Assembly (NCBI GenBank): GCA_037576215.1
Contig: JBANDB010000009.1
Location: forward strand, 2,604,001 to 2,668,000
Source of the DNA: Armillaria gallica
Taxonomy: Eukaryota > Basidiomycota > Agaricomycetes > Agaricales > Physalacriaceae
DNA length: 64,000 nt
Reading direction: 5' to 3'
Shown one piece after another: positions 47,581-57,979 of this stretch (the stretch's first letter is position 1; each line of letters begins with the position of its first letter). Made by a program: the position numbers and the translations under genes. Below the pieces are notes generated by a model that worked only from the letters and a program-made list of their open reading frames with translations, had not been told where the DNA came from and did not search any database.

Positions 47581-48783
47581 ATGGCATCAGAAGCCCCGCC
47601 AGCACCCAAAAAGTGGCCCACGTACGAAGACCTGAGCATCGAACTGGCAGAGATGACCGATGCTGAACTCGGTCAACTCAGTAGCACCGATCTGAAAATC
47701 TTCCTGGCAATGAGACACGCAGATACCTTGGATCCAAGGGAGGCTGCCTACTATCCCGCTTGGTCTTTGATCTTGGACACATGCCTTACTGGTGCCATTC
47801 GTTCTGGTGACTTTACAACCTGTACAGTCATCGCCCCCCAGTTGCCAGTCCAGTGGGATTTTGACCCCGATGCGAATTCTGACCCTGTTGCGGCCACGAG
47901 AGATCGAAGGCCCGCTTCGCCATGCGCTTCGTCCCAGGGCGGCCCTCGCAGATCGGTGTGCCTGTGCTCTGCCAATCCCAAACAGAGTGAACCGCACGAG
48001 TCTGGCTCAGAATTTGATTCTGGGATGTCTCCCGAACGCGCGAAACACCTATGTTCCATTAGAATACCGGATTTTCTCCAGATGCGATATACAATGTACT
48101 GTAATGTTCAGCAGGGCTCCCCTCGTATTGATATGTTGATTGAAATCAAGTGCCGAGGAGCCAAACAGGAGGATGTCTTGTTATTCCTGACTGAAGCCAT
48201 ATTCCAGCTGGAGTGTCAGGCTAGACATACATTCTCGAACAACCCAAACATCACCACCCTGGGTGCATTGGCTATTTCTGGACCCTTTTACACCTACAGA
48301 ACTATCACACGGGAGGAAGTCTTTCGGAAAGTCAGTGATCACCTGAAGGAAGATGGCGAATTTCAAGTCGAAGAAGGAAATAAAAATGAGGATGATAATA
48401 GTGATGAGGACAAGGACGATGATGGTGACAGTAGTGATGAGGACATGGGTGAAGATGAAGAAGGCGAGAAGGGTGATCACAGCAAATCTGATGATAATGA
48501 TTTGGACGATGACGATGACAGTAGTGATGAGGAAGAGGACGAAGATGAAGAAGGCGAGAAGGATGATCACAACAAGTCTGATGATAGTGACGAGGATGAG
48601 GATGAAGATGAAAAAGGCAAGAAGGGTGATCACAGCAAGTCTGATGCTGTGTGGTACAAGCATGAAGAGCTGCTCCAAAGACTCTTCAAAGTCAGCAAGG
48701 GATACTTGAGGTTTGATGTTCAGAATGAGAAGCAAAAGGAGTTACTCAGGATATTGGATGTCCACGTCTTGGAGATGCCTTGA
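47581..48783 (+). CDS. Acidic-tail protein of unknown function (400 aa)
   Basis: Single uninterrupted exon with a good start context (tagccATGGC). The N-terminal part (about residues 1-100) is helical. The middle (about 155-250) contains IPDFLQMRYTMYCNV and, after a short gap, IDMLIEIKC, then helix-rich sequence. The spacing PD..(D)..EIK resembles the core of PD-(D/E)XK nuclease folds, but that is only a pattern match. Residues about 265-350 are an Asp/Glu/Ser-rich, imperfectly repeated region (units with GEKGDHSKSD, GEKDDHNKSD, GKKGDHSKSD). It ends in a short helical domain. The acidic tract suggests a nuclear or histone-binding setting, as inference only. It is one of the few unbroken genes here. 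Confidence 0.75.
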   Translation: MASEAPPAPKKWPTYEDLSIELAEMTDAELGQLSSTDLKIFLAMRHADTLDPREAAYYPAWSLILDTCLTGAIRSGDFTTCTVIAPQLPVQWDFDPDANSDPVAATRDRRPASPCASSQGGPRRSVCLCSANPKQSEPHESGSEFDSGMSPERAKHLCSIRIPDFLQMRYTMYCNVQQGSPRIDMLIEIKCRGAKQEDVLLFLTEAIFQLECQARHTFSNNPNITTLGALAISGPFYTYRTITREEVFRKVSDHLKEDGEFQVEEGNKNEDDNSDEDKDDDGDSSDEDMGEDEEGEKGDHSKSDDNDLDDDDDSSDEEEDEDEEGEKDDHNKSDDSDEDEDEDEKGKKGDHSKSDAVWYKHEELLQRLFKVSKGYLRFDVQNEKQKELLRILDVHVLEMP

Positions 48784-48970
48784 AGTACAAGGATGGTGAC
48801 TCGTGAGAAGGAAGAAGTTGGCAGTTTTCTGTTCGGTAGTAGTAATAGTACTTAGGAGTAGTAGCAGTAGTATGTTTTTGTATGAATTTTCTGATGAGCC
48901 AGTGGCGTAAAAAGTTGGAATGATGTCAAGTGTGGTGCGCCGCGCACGTGGGGTCATAAGTATACTGTGT
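48784..48970. other. Short 3' flank
   Basis: Contains a tag/agt trinucleotide-rich stretch (48835-48875) after the stop codon. The inverted segmental duplication starts at about 48970. Confidence 0.4.
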
Positions 48971-51620
48971 ATATAAGTCCGTCCGCCTTGGTTGTCGGCA
49001 TACCACATCGACAATCCAAGACGGTGGAGGCAAATTTCATCGACAGTGCTCTTATATACAATTTTGATTTATTGTAGTCAGGTGTTGGCATATGCATGGA
49101 GCCTTTTGTTATGGAACCTTTTTTCGACAGATACTGCGTCACTTCTTCCCTTTGTTCTGCCCAGATATATAAAGCCATTTCGCCATAAGGGATCACCACA
49201 TTCCTGTCATGAACACCCCCACTATCCTTTCTCCACACAATCTGCCTGCTATGATGCTGCCTCAGTCTACTCTGGATGTTGTCACCGTCCCTGCTACGCC
49301 TGTGAATACAGCAAAAAGGGAAGCTCCCATTGAAGAGGGTGACGGCCATGCATCAAAGGTACTTCGATCGGGTTTTGTTATGTTACTATCTGATGACCGT
49401 TGTTTCCTGCAGACTCGCATTATCAATTCGGAGAAGGACGTCCAAGCTCTCCGTGACCGCATTGTCCAACTTCTGAAAGAAAAAAGGGAACGTCAAGTCA
49501 AGGTATGAGGTATCGGATGGTCTTTGCGGATCTTTACTAAGGCTTATCTCTTTCAAGCATCAACAGGAAATACAAGCTTTGAAACAGGACCATCTTCATG
49601 CGACAACCATCACTGAGGCCAAGGTAGGTCCTTCTATTTCCTTGTTGTCTGGCCATACGTATCACGGTCAACATCTAGCACCAGGGTGCCATAAATGTTC
49701 TCACAAATGGCCTCAGTAATCAGGTTTGTTGCTGAGCTCATTGTCTTCCTAAATCTCATGGAGCTTTATAGCTTAGCGGTGTTGTCACCCATCGAATGGA
49801 GATGCTGGGTGCAGATGATTTACGATACCGTGTGAGCCCGATCACTTTTAATGTATAGTATTTCATCCTCAGAATTGGTCTTTCCAGATTAATTCTATGG
49901 AGCGACAACTCTCTGATACTCAACAAGCTCTCGACACCGCGAACGAGAGATCAGCTGGCTGAGACTAGTCTGGCCAACACTCGCATGGAGCTTGAGGCTC
50001 TCCAAGATAAACTACGCACCGTAGACGATGTAAGCTCGTAATCACAATATTTTTCTTCTATCCTGATGCGGGCCTAGTTCCCGTCGATGCATTCTTACCT
50101 AGTCGATCGTTTTGGAGACTTGGCAACGAGGTTGGACCACTTGGACACACGCTTGGTAATGAACTTTGTTGTAAGTTCAGTTACTACCATATGTACACAA
50201 TGGCCCTTGAATTTACACCCTGTCAGGATGCAGGTCAACGAAATGCACTGGGGCCAGGAGCACATGGCTGGAACCGTTTTACAAGTATCTTCTAGACAGA
50301 ACTGTTCTTCCTTTCTACATGTATTCAGTAGACATTTGATGAATTACTCCAAGTTCGAGAAGGATTTACATCCGAAAAATCAGCTTGGAGGGGAGTAACA
50401 GCATGGCAAGCTCGGCTGAATGTTGCTCCAAACAAACACCATGAAGGGAAGTATTGTAGGACTACCGGCGATGCGCTAAGAAAAGCAAGCCCCAAGAAAA
50501 TACTGGGAAGCAAAGTAGATGTTTTGAGCAGGAGAACGCTACAGCTTGTGGTTAGATTGCTTTGGAGAAAGGGAAGCAGATCGCGAGGGTGTACACCTAA
50601 GCACATCACAATGGAAAAAGACCAATGCAAGGGGTAGAACAACGATCCTACTGGGGGTGATGTCATCTCTTGAGTCGTTATCGATGAACCAGGAGCTTAC
50701 ATACCTAGAGTGAGGACAAAACAGGAGACACCAGATGAGTTCTGTGAGATACCAGTATCATATACCGAGTTCATATCGCAAAGAGTCAGGAGCCCCGATC
50801 GAACACTTTGACATTTGATGGAAAACGGTAGCTGGATGCCCCATCACACAGCTTTCTCCTTTTTTCAAAGTAGTGTATATAGAGCAAAACTGAAGGATAG
50901 AAGTAGCAGTGTGCATGTTGTTTTGCAACCTTTGTTGATACGACCCAAAAAAGTATCAAGTTAGCTATAGACCTAACGGGACTGGACATTAATTAGTACT
51001 GTGTCGAATGACTGATATTCAAAAGGTTGCAACGTTGCCTTTCGCTTATTCACTGAGTACAAGTACATCCATGCATCTGCCCATCTTGGTCGGAAATAGT
51101 ATACTTCCTGACCGGCCTTGATAGTCCCATTCCATGCAGAGTTCTATCCCGCTGACAGACTCGGACTTTTGCCATCCAACCTTATGAAAGAGTAATATCC
51201 ACACTTAAAATTGCAGAAATCGTACTATATCGCTAGTGGATGAGTGCCCGACGATCATACCTGGTAGGCATATGGACGGGGGATTGTTTCGACAATGAAA
51301 TTTGGCCACTTGTGCATTGGGTTTGGGTCAGTCCTTCACCAAAGAGTGGCTGTTTGTCAATAAATTGGCAAGTGAAAAGAGACCTGCGAAAAGAACAAGA
51401 GGGCGGAGAGCAGCATCATTGTCATATTGACTCTCCTTCGACTCACTGAGAGTCAGAAGGATCGGACTCACATATGCAGAGCAGAGCTTTCCGAAGAAGC
51501 TGGCAAGCTTGAAGATGTTTGCTAGTACCCTGCGACGTGCGCCAATTGACGATGACTTGACAGAATGGAGGACCTGGGTCGACATTTACGCCGCTACGAC
51601 GCTGCCTTGATGAATATGCA
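48970..51620 (+). repeat. Segmental duplication, inverted copy of 4.6-7.33 kb
   Basis: Mirror of 4616-7330, with promoter, exons and introns retained; small indels distinguish the copies. Confidence 0.85.
49209..51611 (+). pseudogene. Multi-exon coiled-coil gene, copy 2 (decayed)
   Basis: Exons by splice signals: 49209-49358, 49413-49502, about 49567-49623, 49679-49723, 49772-49831, 49888-50029 and 50078-50155, then less certain exons to about 51611. Early exons are helical (DVQALRDRIVQLLKEK, EIQALKQDHLH, INSMERQLSDTQQALDT). Exon 6 has a one-base shift before DQLAETSLANTRMELEALQ, which creates a TGA; the minus-strand copy carries the same change. A basic exon (50332-50640) and a 3' part (51340-51600, with KLASLKMFASTLRRAP and LTEWRTWVDIY) follow. 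A TATATAAAG-type box is 40 nt upstream of the start. No known domain; function unknown. Confidence 0.6.
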
Positions 51621-51889
51621 AGATGAAACGTAATATGGAGGAAAGCGCCAGCTGTATGATGGACTCTACTCTCAGTAAGCACCCAGGGCATCGACAAGCA
51701 CGAAGAACAAGGCAAAGGTCGCTTGAAAGCCTGGATGGAGAACGGGGAGAATGAGTGCGAGAAACAAGGGATAGAGAGAGCGCAGACAGAGACAATGACA
51801 ATATCTAGGAACGAGGGAAAGAAAATTCAACACCACATCAGGTGGCTCCGAGACATGGTGTTGAGAGTGCATGAGAGGGTCATAGACCT
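51621..51889. other. Unassigned spacer
   Basis: Between the segmental duplication and R copy 10. Frames on both strands show only low-complexity Ser/Leu or Glu/Arg sequence. Confidence 0.3.
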
Positions 51890-53470
51890 TCTGCTAACCC
51901 ATCTGGCATCTGGAGCGAAAGAAACATGTCAAGGTGATCTGTAGACTCAGTAGACGATCGAGAAATGGGTTGCTGCCAAAGAGAGGAATGCACTGAGTTG
52001 TACCACGAACATTATACTGTTGTACCTACAATCTTCTTGTGAGCATCAAAGAACTTGGGCAGATGTGATTTACGTACCTAAGACTGCGAAAGAGTTACGC
52101 GGTCTTCTTCGGTTCATTGTTTGGTAGGGTTGATTTTCCAATGGAAGGAAGCTTGCCTCTCGAGGGACTGCGAGTACGACGTTGATTTGCGTTCAACGAA
52201 TGGACCAGCCCGATTTAGGCATGAACACCAAGGTCGGTCGCAGTAGGTGGGTCTGCCCCTGACCAGGAAAATGTAGTATGGGCATAGAGTCAAGTATCTA
52301 AGTGGACTGTAAAATGACAATATCTGGATGTAAATTTGAAGATGTACTCACCGCTGAAGCTACAAGGGACAATCCTACGCTTAACGGACACAGTGGGCGA
52401 GGCAAGGGGAGAAGGCGTGAGAAAGTGATGACAGGAATCAGATATAGCATCAAATTTCTTATCTCCCTGAGCCGCGGATTTAGGGGAGTTAATGATTTTG
52501 GGCACCGAATGTAGCCGAGAGATAGCATTCCCACAGTCTTCTTCTCTTGTCACTGACACCCATCGAAATTCAGCACTAGGGTGCTCGCTTCAGCTGTTCT
52601 TATCTGGGATGGTAATCATGTCAAGTTTTCTTGTGGAGAATCGACTCACAGGGTCGAGACACTGGATTTGACGCTGGCGAGTGGTCGCTTCCTTATCCTC
52701 CTCGTAGGCTCTTGCTCATATCGACAAAATTGCAGTGAATTTGTGAATTTGTGAATATTGGAGTATACGAGGATGGGGATGGATAGTAGGACCAAGAGGC
52801 ATGGTGCGTTTCTATGTCCTGGATAGATGAATGGTCGTTCTGATAATATTTAATATTTTAGGTGTCCCCTCATTTGTCTTCATCTTGGTCGCGCTGTGAA
52901 GGTCCTAGTCGATACTCATGGAATCAGCGAAGCCCAATTCGTGCATCGCTCTTACTTGTCCAGAAATCGTACAATAGGCTCATCAGTCCATTGTATTTGT
53001 AGTCCTAACGTCGTTCTCCTCAACTGTAGCCGCATGTTGTCATTGCGTCCACTATCCTTGATGTTTCCATTGCCCGGTCCTCGTGAGTGTACATACATTT
53101 TTTTGACGTATGCCTTCTTCTTTTGTCGGGCGACTCAGACTCAGATATGCCAACAGGAATACATCCCAGTGCATGCATGGTTATCCTCGATGAAGGTTAC
53201 CCTGGGATACATCCACGTCCAGTTACGATTCGTCTGACGGAGATGGATGAATTAATCTGAACGTTGGTCTACTATTTTCCCTTGATGTTACTCGTACTTA
53301 TTCTGATTCTTATCCAGTGGGTCATCACCTGTTATTTCTAGTGTTTCGAAAGACAGTCTTTTACTCTTCGTCAAGACTGGGATTCGAACCAGGGTCCTCA
53401 CTGTCCTGATTTGGAAGTCGTCGAGGACTTGCCCCGCAACTTGCCTATACACCCGAGCTGTCGGTCCAAG
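51890..53470 (-). repeat. Dispersed repeat family R, copy 10
   Basis: Inverted, near full-length copy, with the outer extension shared with copy 5 (51890-52140). It ends with the best preserved tRNA-like segment of the family (53365-53465). Confidence 0.85.
53365..53465 (-). other. tRNA-like segment with intact B box
   Basis: On the minus strand, GGTTCGAATCC (53390-53380) is a perfect RNA polymerase III B box. An A-box-like TAGGCAAGTTG lies about 58 nt upstream (near 53448-53438). T-arm pairing is imperfect (CTGG/CCAG with an 8-nt loop) and the acceptor stem does not close, so it is not called a functional tRNA. It could be a tRNA-derived SINE head or a decayed tRNA inside the repeat. Confidence 0.55.
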
Positions 53471-53479
53471 GTAAGGCAA

Positions 53480-54570
53480 CTAATGGGAGCTCACCATGTA
53501 GATTTGGCGGGATATCTCATTATTCTGATGCTTCATGACGATGGAGCCATCAACTGTGTACAATTGTAGAAGAATGGTCCCATACTCATGGCTGTAAGGC
53601 TCTTCCGTATACTCTACTAGTAAATCTTTCCCCTCATGACTTCTCCCCCACAGGATGATGATCCAATTTGATTCTGGGCCCTTATTTCTGGTCCGAGTGG
53701 GTAACGCATATATGGTCCTCTGTCTAGATGGTGTCTTTTCTTCGACAGTGCCCAGAAATGTGCCTTGGCCGGTTATATCTATTGAATAGGTAAGCCATCG
53801 CCAACACTTCTAGGCATAGGCTCTCAGCTTCTTGATGATAGCTTCCAATGTTGAAAGACTACTAGGGTCTGATGACAAGAATCGCGTCTGCAATTGCACC
53901 CGTCGCAAAGTCAGCGACTGAGGAGAACGTACTGGCTCGAGATTCTTCCATGCCTGTTGGCTGTGAAAGTGACCAGCTTCAGTTGCGCTGGAGATGGAAA
54001 AACCTTCATCTTGCCAGAGATACTGGAGTCTTTGAATGGACAACTCCACTCTTCAGAGGTTGCTCTACAAGAGGTAAGGCAGTAGAACAATGTCTTTGGG
54101 TGACATTGCAGTTAATGTGTCTACTCCGACAGCTGCGCGGGGGCTCATCTCGATTGGTCACCTCTGATAAATTTGGTGACTGATTGCTTGTCTGTGGTAA
54201 CGTGTGGTATATTATATAGACCAGATACCATGTGAATTAGCAAAATGTGTATAGTATTCCGACAAATGTACAAGCCGTTGCACCTTTTCTGGATCCAATA
54301 GTATTGTGCATTGTGGAGGACCCATGACGTGACATCAATCAATCTAATGGAGGCTCTGCACCATTGCACATTGTACCACAGGAAGGGCAGTGTGGGACCC
54401 CTGAACTGGCATGAGTAAGTATTCCTATCCTGCAAAAAAGAGGGAAAACGGAGGTCAGACACCGAGAACGACGACAACATTGTGGTATCTTTCTCCTGAT
54501 CTACCTTCTCAATACCGTCTACTGACTGGCGTCTGATAGATTCATCCGTTTCCGTGTCTCTTGCACTCAT
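53480..54570 (-). CDS. Multi-exon gene, unknown product
   Basis: Starts at an ATG at 54570 (MSARDTETDESIRRQS). Exon 1 runs to about 54288 (..NAQYYWIQK), followed by a GTGCAACGG..GACAAG intron of about 100 nt. Middle exons include LQYLWQDEGFSISS and LSTLEAIIKKLRAY (to 53820). The last exon, 53809-53480, has no ATG near its start and encodes about 109 residues: WLTYSIDITGQGTFLGTVEE, SNWIIILWGRSHEGKDLLVE and HEYGTILLQLYTVDGSIVMK. The unbroken, well-composed last exon supports a real gene. No family was recognised. Confidence 0.5.
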
Positions 54571-54899
54571 GGAGACGGAATATACCTCTGCCTGTGTACT
54601 GTTTCTGAACTCATACTCAAAGTTTAGATGAGATTCAGTGGATCATGTCTCCGCCAGGAACCTGCTACCTTCGAGACTACCATCCTCAACTGGACACATC
54701 ATGTCAAGTCCTCTTGGCCTGTTGCGCATCTGAAAATGTCTATCAATCTCTAAAACTACAGTGTCGTGGAATATATTTCAATGTGTGCTCCCATTTGTGG
54801 TCGATGTCGGCTTCAAGTCATATTTAAGCTCTTTCTCACGTTGTTCCTTGCTTGTCACGCTCGCTTCCTCTCTCTAGTCTCTAACCTTCCTCATCTTGT

Positions 54900-55539
54900 C
54901 GCTGCTTTACTTTCCTCTGAGTTAATGGCATCCTGGATTTCTGCAAAGGTGAGCAGAGTGGTATCTGTGCATTTTCGGGGTTCAAGTTGTGTCGTTCTTC
55001 AGGGCGTGAAGTCAGTCATGAAACTTGTGCTTTCTGCGGTCATTAGTGCGTGTTTCCTCGTACATCTTGGGTCTCTTATCTTTGTACTGTAGATATCTTC
55101 GTCCCAAAGCCGGTATTCTACGTAGGCAAGTGGATCGGTAGGCAGCCGTTCTTCGAAGGGGACAAGATGAAGCAAAAGCTTTGGGGAAAGCGCAGTAAAG
55201 CGATACTCGATGAAGCACTTCGCCACTTCGGCGTTGATGTCTGGTGGTCGGGAGCGTGCATGCTCACAATATCGTAAGTTGCTAACATTTTACCATCCCA
55301 TCTTAACATTCGGCAGCGCGGGATGGCATTCATCGCAAAACCTCAACAAAATCAACCATTATACAATCAGAGGGTTCGACACAGCGGGAAATATGGTTTT
55401 TACAGCGGAGTTGGCTAATAGAATGGTAGACAGTGAGGCGTGGATCTATAGGGTGAATCAATCAAAGGAGACCTTTGACGCCAATAACTATGCAAGGGTG
55501 GTGAGTCCTTTTGAATATCCGAGCAGAATCAATAACTGA
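54900..55539 (+). CDS. Two- or three-exon gene, unknown product
   Basis: The clear exon from about 55093 to 55275 encodes DIFVPKPVFYVGKWIGRQPF and KRSKAILDEALRHFGVDVWW, and splices by a 43-nt intron (GTAAGT..CGGCAG) to an exon ending at the TGA near 55539 (GWHSSQNLNKINHYTIRGFD, ELANRMVDSEAWIYRVNQSK). The start lies upstream, perhaps in an exon beginning at the ATG at 54925, but the frame of that join is unresolved. No domain is recognised; there is no signal peptide in the visible part. Confidence 0.45.
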
Positions 55540-56640
55540 CTGTCATTTTAGGCTTATTAACTACTTACCAGTGTTTCTTGATATTATCTTGAGAGTCTGT
55601 GAAAATTGTACATCCTCATTGCTTGATTTTCTTGTTTATCGGCTAATTATGGGGGAAAGATAGGTCAGGATCTGGCATACGATTGTCCTCTGGTCTGTGT
55701 TTGCCAATGACGCATGTGGTCCCAACTGTAAGGCACTCTGTGTATCTTCAAACCCAGATTTCTGACGCTAGCACTATCAGATCCCTCCTGGATGCATCTA
55801 CGAAGAAGGCCTTAGTCGTGTGGAAGCTAAGTGAGGCAATAACGATTCAACCGACGCTAACAATGTTTCATTCATAGCTGGGTTCAACATCATTTTATCC
55901 ATGCCGAATCCTGACGATCTCTACATTGCGACCTTGAGCCATTATTTACTTCTGTCGCCTTCGCTCGTTTCACTAATGTGATACTCTTCTAGATTGTATC
56001 CCTCCACTCTTATACTTCTCTTACCTGCGACATCATTATCAGCTTTTGGTACTTCCTGATCCAATGCCAGTATCACTGATATAGCCAACAACTTCAGTCG
56101 CTCCTGAGTACGTGAATTAACATCCCATTCTCTGCATATGTTTTGGGGTATCCCATTTCTGTTGTGTCGCTCATACTCTTCACCGCCGTCTATGACTATG
56201 TAGATGGACGCTCGGGCGCACAGCGGCTAGTGATACAGTAATTTCCCCCATTTGAGGGATACGATTTACCGTTTTGCAGTACTAGATCGCACAAGCCTAA
56301 GTCAGAATAACACCGTGATAAAAATACAGAACGGGCAGACGACGATGGTGTCAAAGACCGAAGACAACCTCCCAAGGGCAAGATGGTGACTCTAGAGTAA
56401 GTGAAAGCTGGAGCGGCTGGTGAGCTGCAATTTAACTAGAAAAAGTCGATGCCAGGAGGAAGCACGAGCTGTTGGCAGCTAGCATTGACGCTGGAGAGAG
56501 GTAGCGTGTCAAAGAACTGGAGAGGTGCCAATAAAAAGTGAGGCCGTCGATGGCTAGGGGTCGAGTTGGAGTAGCGTCGAGTCTGACGGTTACTGGCGAG
56601 CTCCTGTGGAGTCACCAGCTCTCTAATTGCATTGCTAGCA
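55540..56640. other. Unassigned intergenic region
   Basis: 1.1 kb without a convincing exon or recognised repeat. Short frames on both strands (56196-56381, 56436-56645) lack motifs. Confidence 0.35.
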
Positions 56641-56642
56641 GC

Positions 56643-56768
56643 CACTGGTGAGTGCTTGGCATATCACTGGCGGATGCTTGGCATATCACTGGCAGATGCT
56701 TGGCGCATCAGTGGCGGGTGCTTGGCGTCTCGCTGGCGGGTGCCTGACGCGTCGCTGGCGGGTCACCC
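56643..56768. repeat. 22-bp minisatellite, about 5.7 units
   Basis: Units start at 56643, 56665, 56687, 56709, 56731 and 56753 (partial). The consensus is close to CACTGGCGGGTGCTTGGCAT plus two bases. The units drift in order, the later ones richer in CG (cgctggcggg). Confidence 0.92.
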
Positions 56769-57135
56769 AGGATTTGGTACCCAAATCCTGAAACAAATCC
56801 CCTTTGTATTTGTTTCCATTTTTGGTTCAGTATTTACAGTAGGATTTGTTCTAAAAATACCATTTGAAATCCGCTCGTTTTTTGGAGCGGATTTACCCGT
56901 CTGGATTTAGGACCCAAATCCCTGAGTCAAATCTGCATGTTTTTGCAGTACAAATCCGCATGACCAAATCTGCATGAAAATACCATGTGTTTTTGTATTC
57001 CTATTTAAGATCCAAATCCAATACCAAAACTGACATCAAATACAGATTCAAAACCGACCGGTTTTTGGTGCCAGTTTTGGTGCTGGGGATTTACTCACTA
57101 AATCTGGCACCAAATCCTTCAAAGTATTTGACCCC
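56763..57135. repeat. AAATCC/GGATTT-rich block
   Basis: About fifteen AAATCC, AAATCT or GGATTT words occur in both orientations within 370 nt (for example CCAAATCCTG, GAAATCCGCTC, GCGGATTT, CAAATCCGCATG, CAAATCTGCATG). Many can pair with each other. No coding frame is convincing. The block sits exactly at the border between the CG-richer DNA and the CpG-poor transposon region. Confidence 0.7.
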
Positions 57136-57346
57136 CCTAAATTACCGATGCATCGCAGCAGTGCATAGCATGGGTTTTTTGTTTCTTGGACCCTGATGGC
57201 TTGCTTTCAGTGGACTCCATGAAGTGCTTCTGTGCCTGTCTCATATTTCAACTCTCCTTGAACTTTGCCTGCCTCTTTGACACCTGACACAGCTGAGAAA
57301 TATACAACTTTGCATTCACCAAGCTCATGCCCTTCATGCTGATCTG

Positions 57347-57886
57347 CTAGAAGATGTACATGGAGATGGTGTCAAACTTGTCATCTGCCATGCCACTCAG
57401 GTCACCACAGATTTTCTTATAGTACTCGTCTTCGTTATGGAAGAAGTGCTCAAAAAGGACTGGCTCTCCCTCAATTACAACTTTGGAGGCAACACAATCA
57501 GGCAGCAGCCAGACCATGCACTGAGGGTAGTCCATTTCAATGGCTGAGGTGTTGAAGATGTGAGCAAGTGGGAAGTAGATAGTAGGGATGGAATCATGGC
57601 AGATATCAAAGATGCTGGTACGAGCACATTTGTTAAGCAAGATGCACATGTGAATGGACTCGCCATTGGTGAGGAATTTGGTGCTTTCCTCATGATTGTT
57701 GATGGTGTACAAGCCTGAGTTGTATATGTTCAGGTCTATGATAGTGAGGCGGTTGTTGACAGGAGCAAGCAAAAAAAGTATGGTGAGAGTGGATGCAGGG
57801 AAGGAAGGTTGACTAGGGATGGTGCTGAATGGTAGAAATGCAGAGAGGAAAGACTGGGAATACAGGTGAGTTGTGGTTGGCTTCAT
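57347..57886 (-). CDS. Open frame downstream of the chromovirus chromodomain, unknown
   Basis: A 179-codon minus-strand frame (MKPTTTHLYSQSFLSAFLPF..SGMADDKFDTISMYIF) with no stop, following the pol remnant in the same direction. It has no recognisable domain. It is the longest unbroken frame in the 57-64 kb block, where all other element genes are broken. It may be an extra gene of the element, a host gene fragment or a chance frame in AT-rich DNA. Confidence 0.4.
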   Translation of the reverse strand: MKPTTTHLYSQSFLSAFLPFSTIPSQPSFPASTLTILFLLAPVNNRLTIIDLNIYNSGLYTINNHEESTKFLTNGESIHMCILLNKCARTSIFDICHDSIPTIYFPLAHIFNTSAIEMDYPQCMVWLLPDCVASKVVIEGEPVLFEHFFHNEDEYYKKICGDLSGMADDKFDTISMYIF

Positions 57887-57979
57887 GCCATTGCTTTTAA
57901 TGGCTCAACTAATAGAGGAATTTTCCTCTACAGATAACAATTCTATAGTAGACACTCAAATCTCCGACACCTCCTCAAC

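Noticed and set aside
48181..48735. 184-codon minus-strand hydrophobic frame (many Ile/Val/Leu)
   Set aside because: It is the complement of the GAT/GAA-rich acidic tract of the 47581 gene. The apparent membrane segments are an artefact of that composition.
53365..53465. Functional tRNA gene
   Set aside because: The B box is perfect, but the T arm pairs poorly and no closed acceptor stem or clear anticodon arm was found, so it is reported as tRNA-like only.
56643..56768. CRISPR array
   Set aside because: Units are directly adjacent 22-bp repeats without spacers, and the DNA is fungal, so this is a minisatellite.
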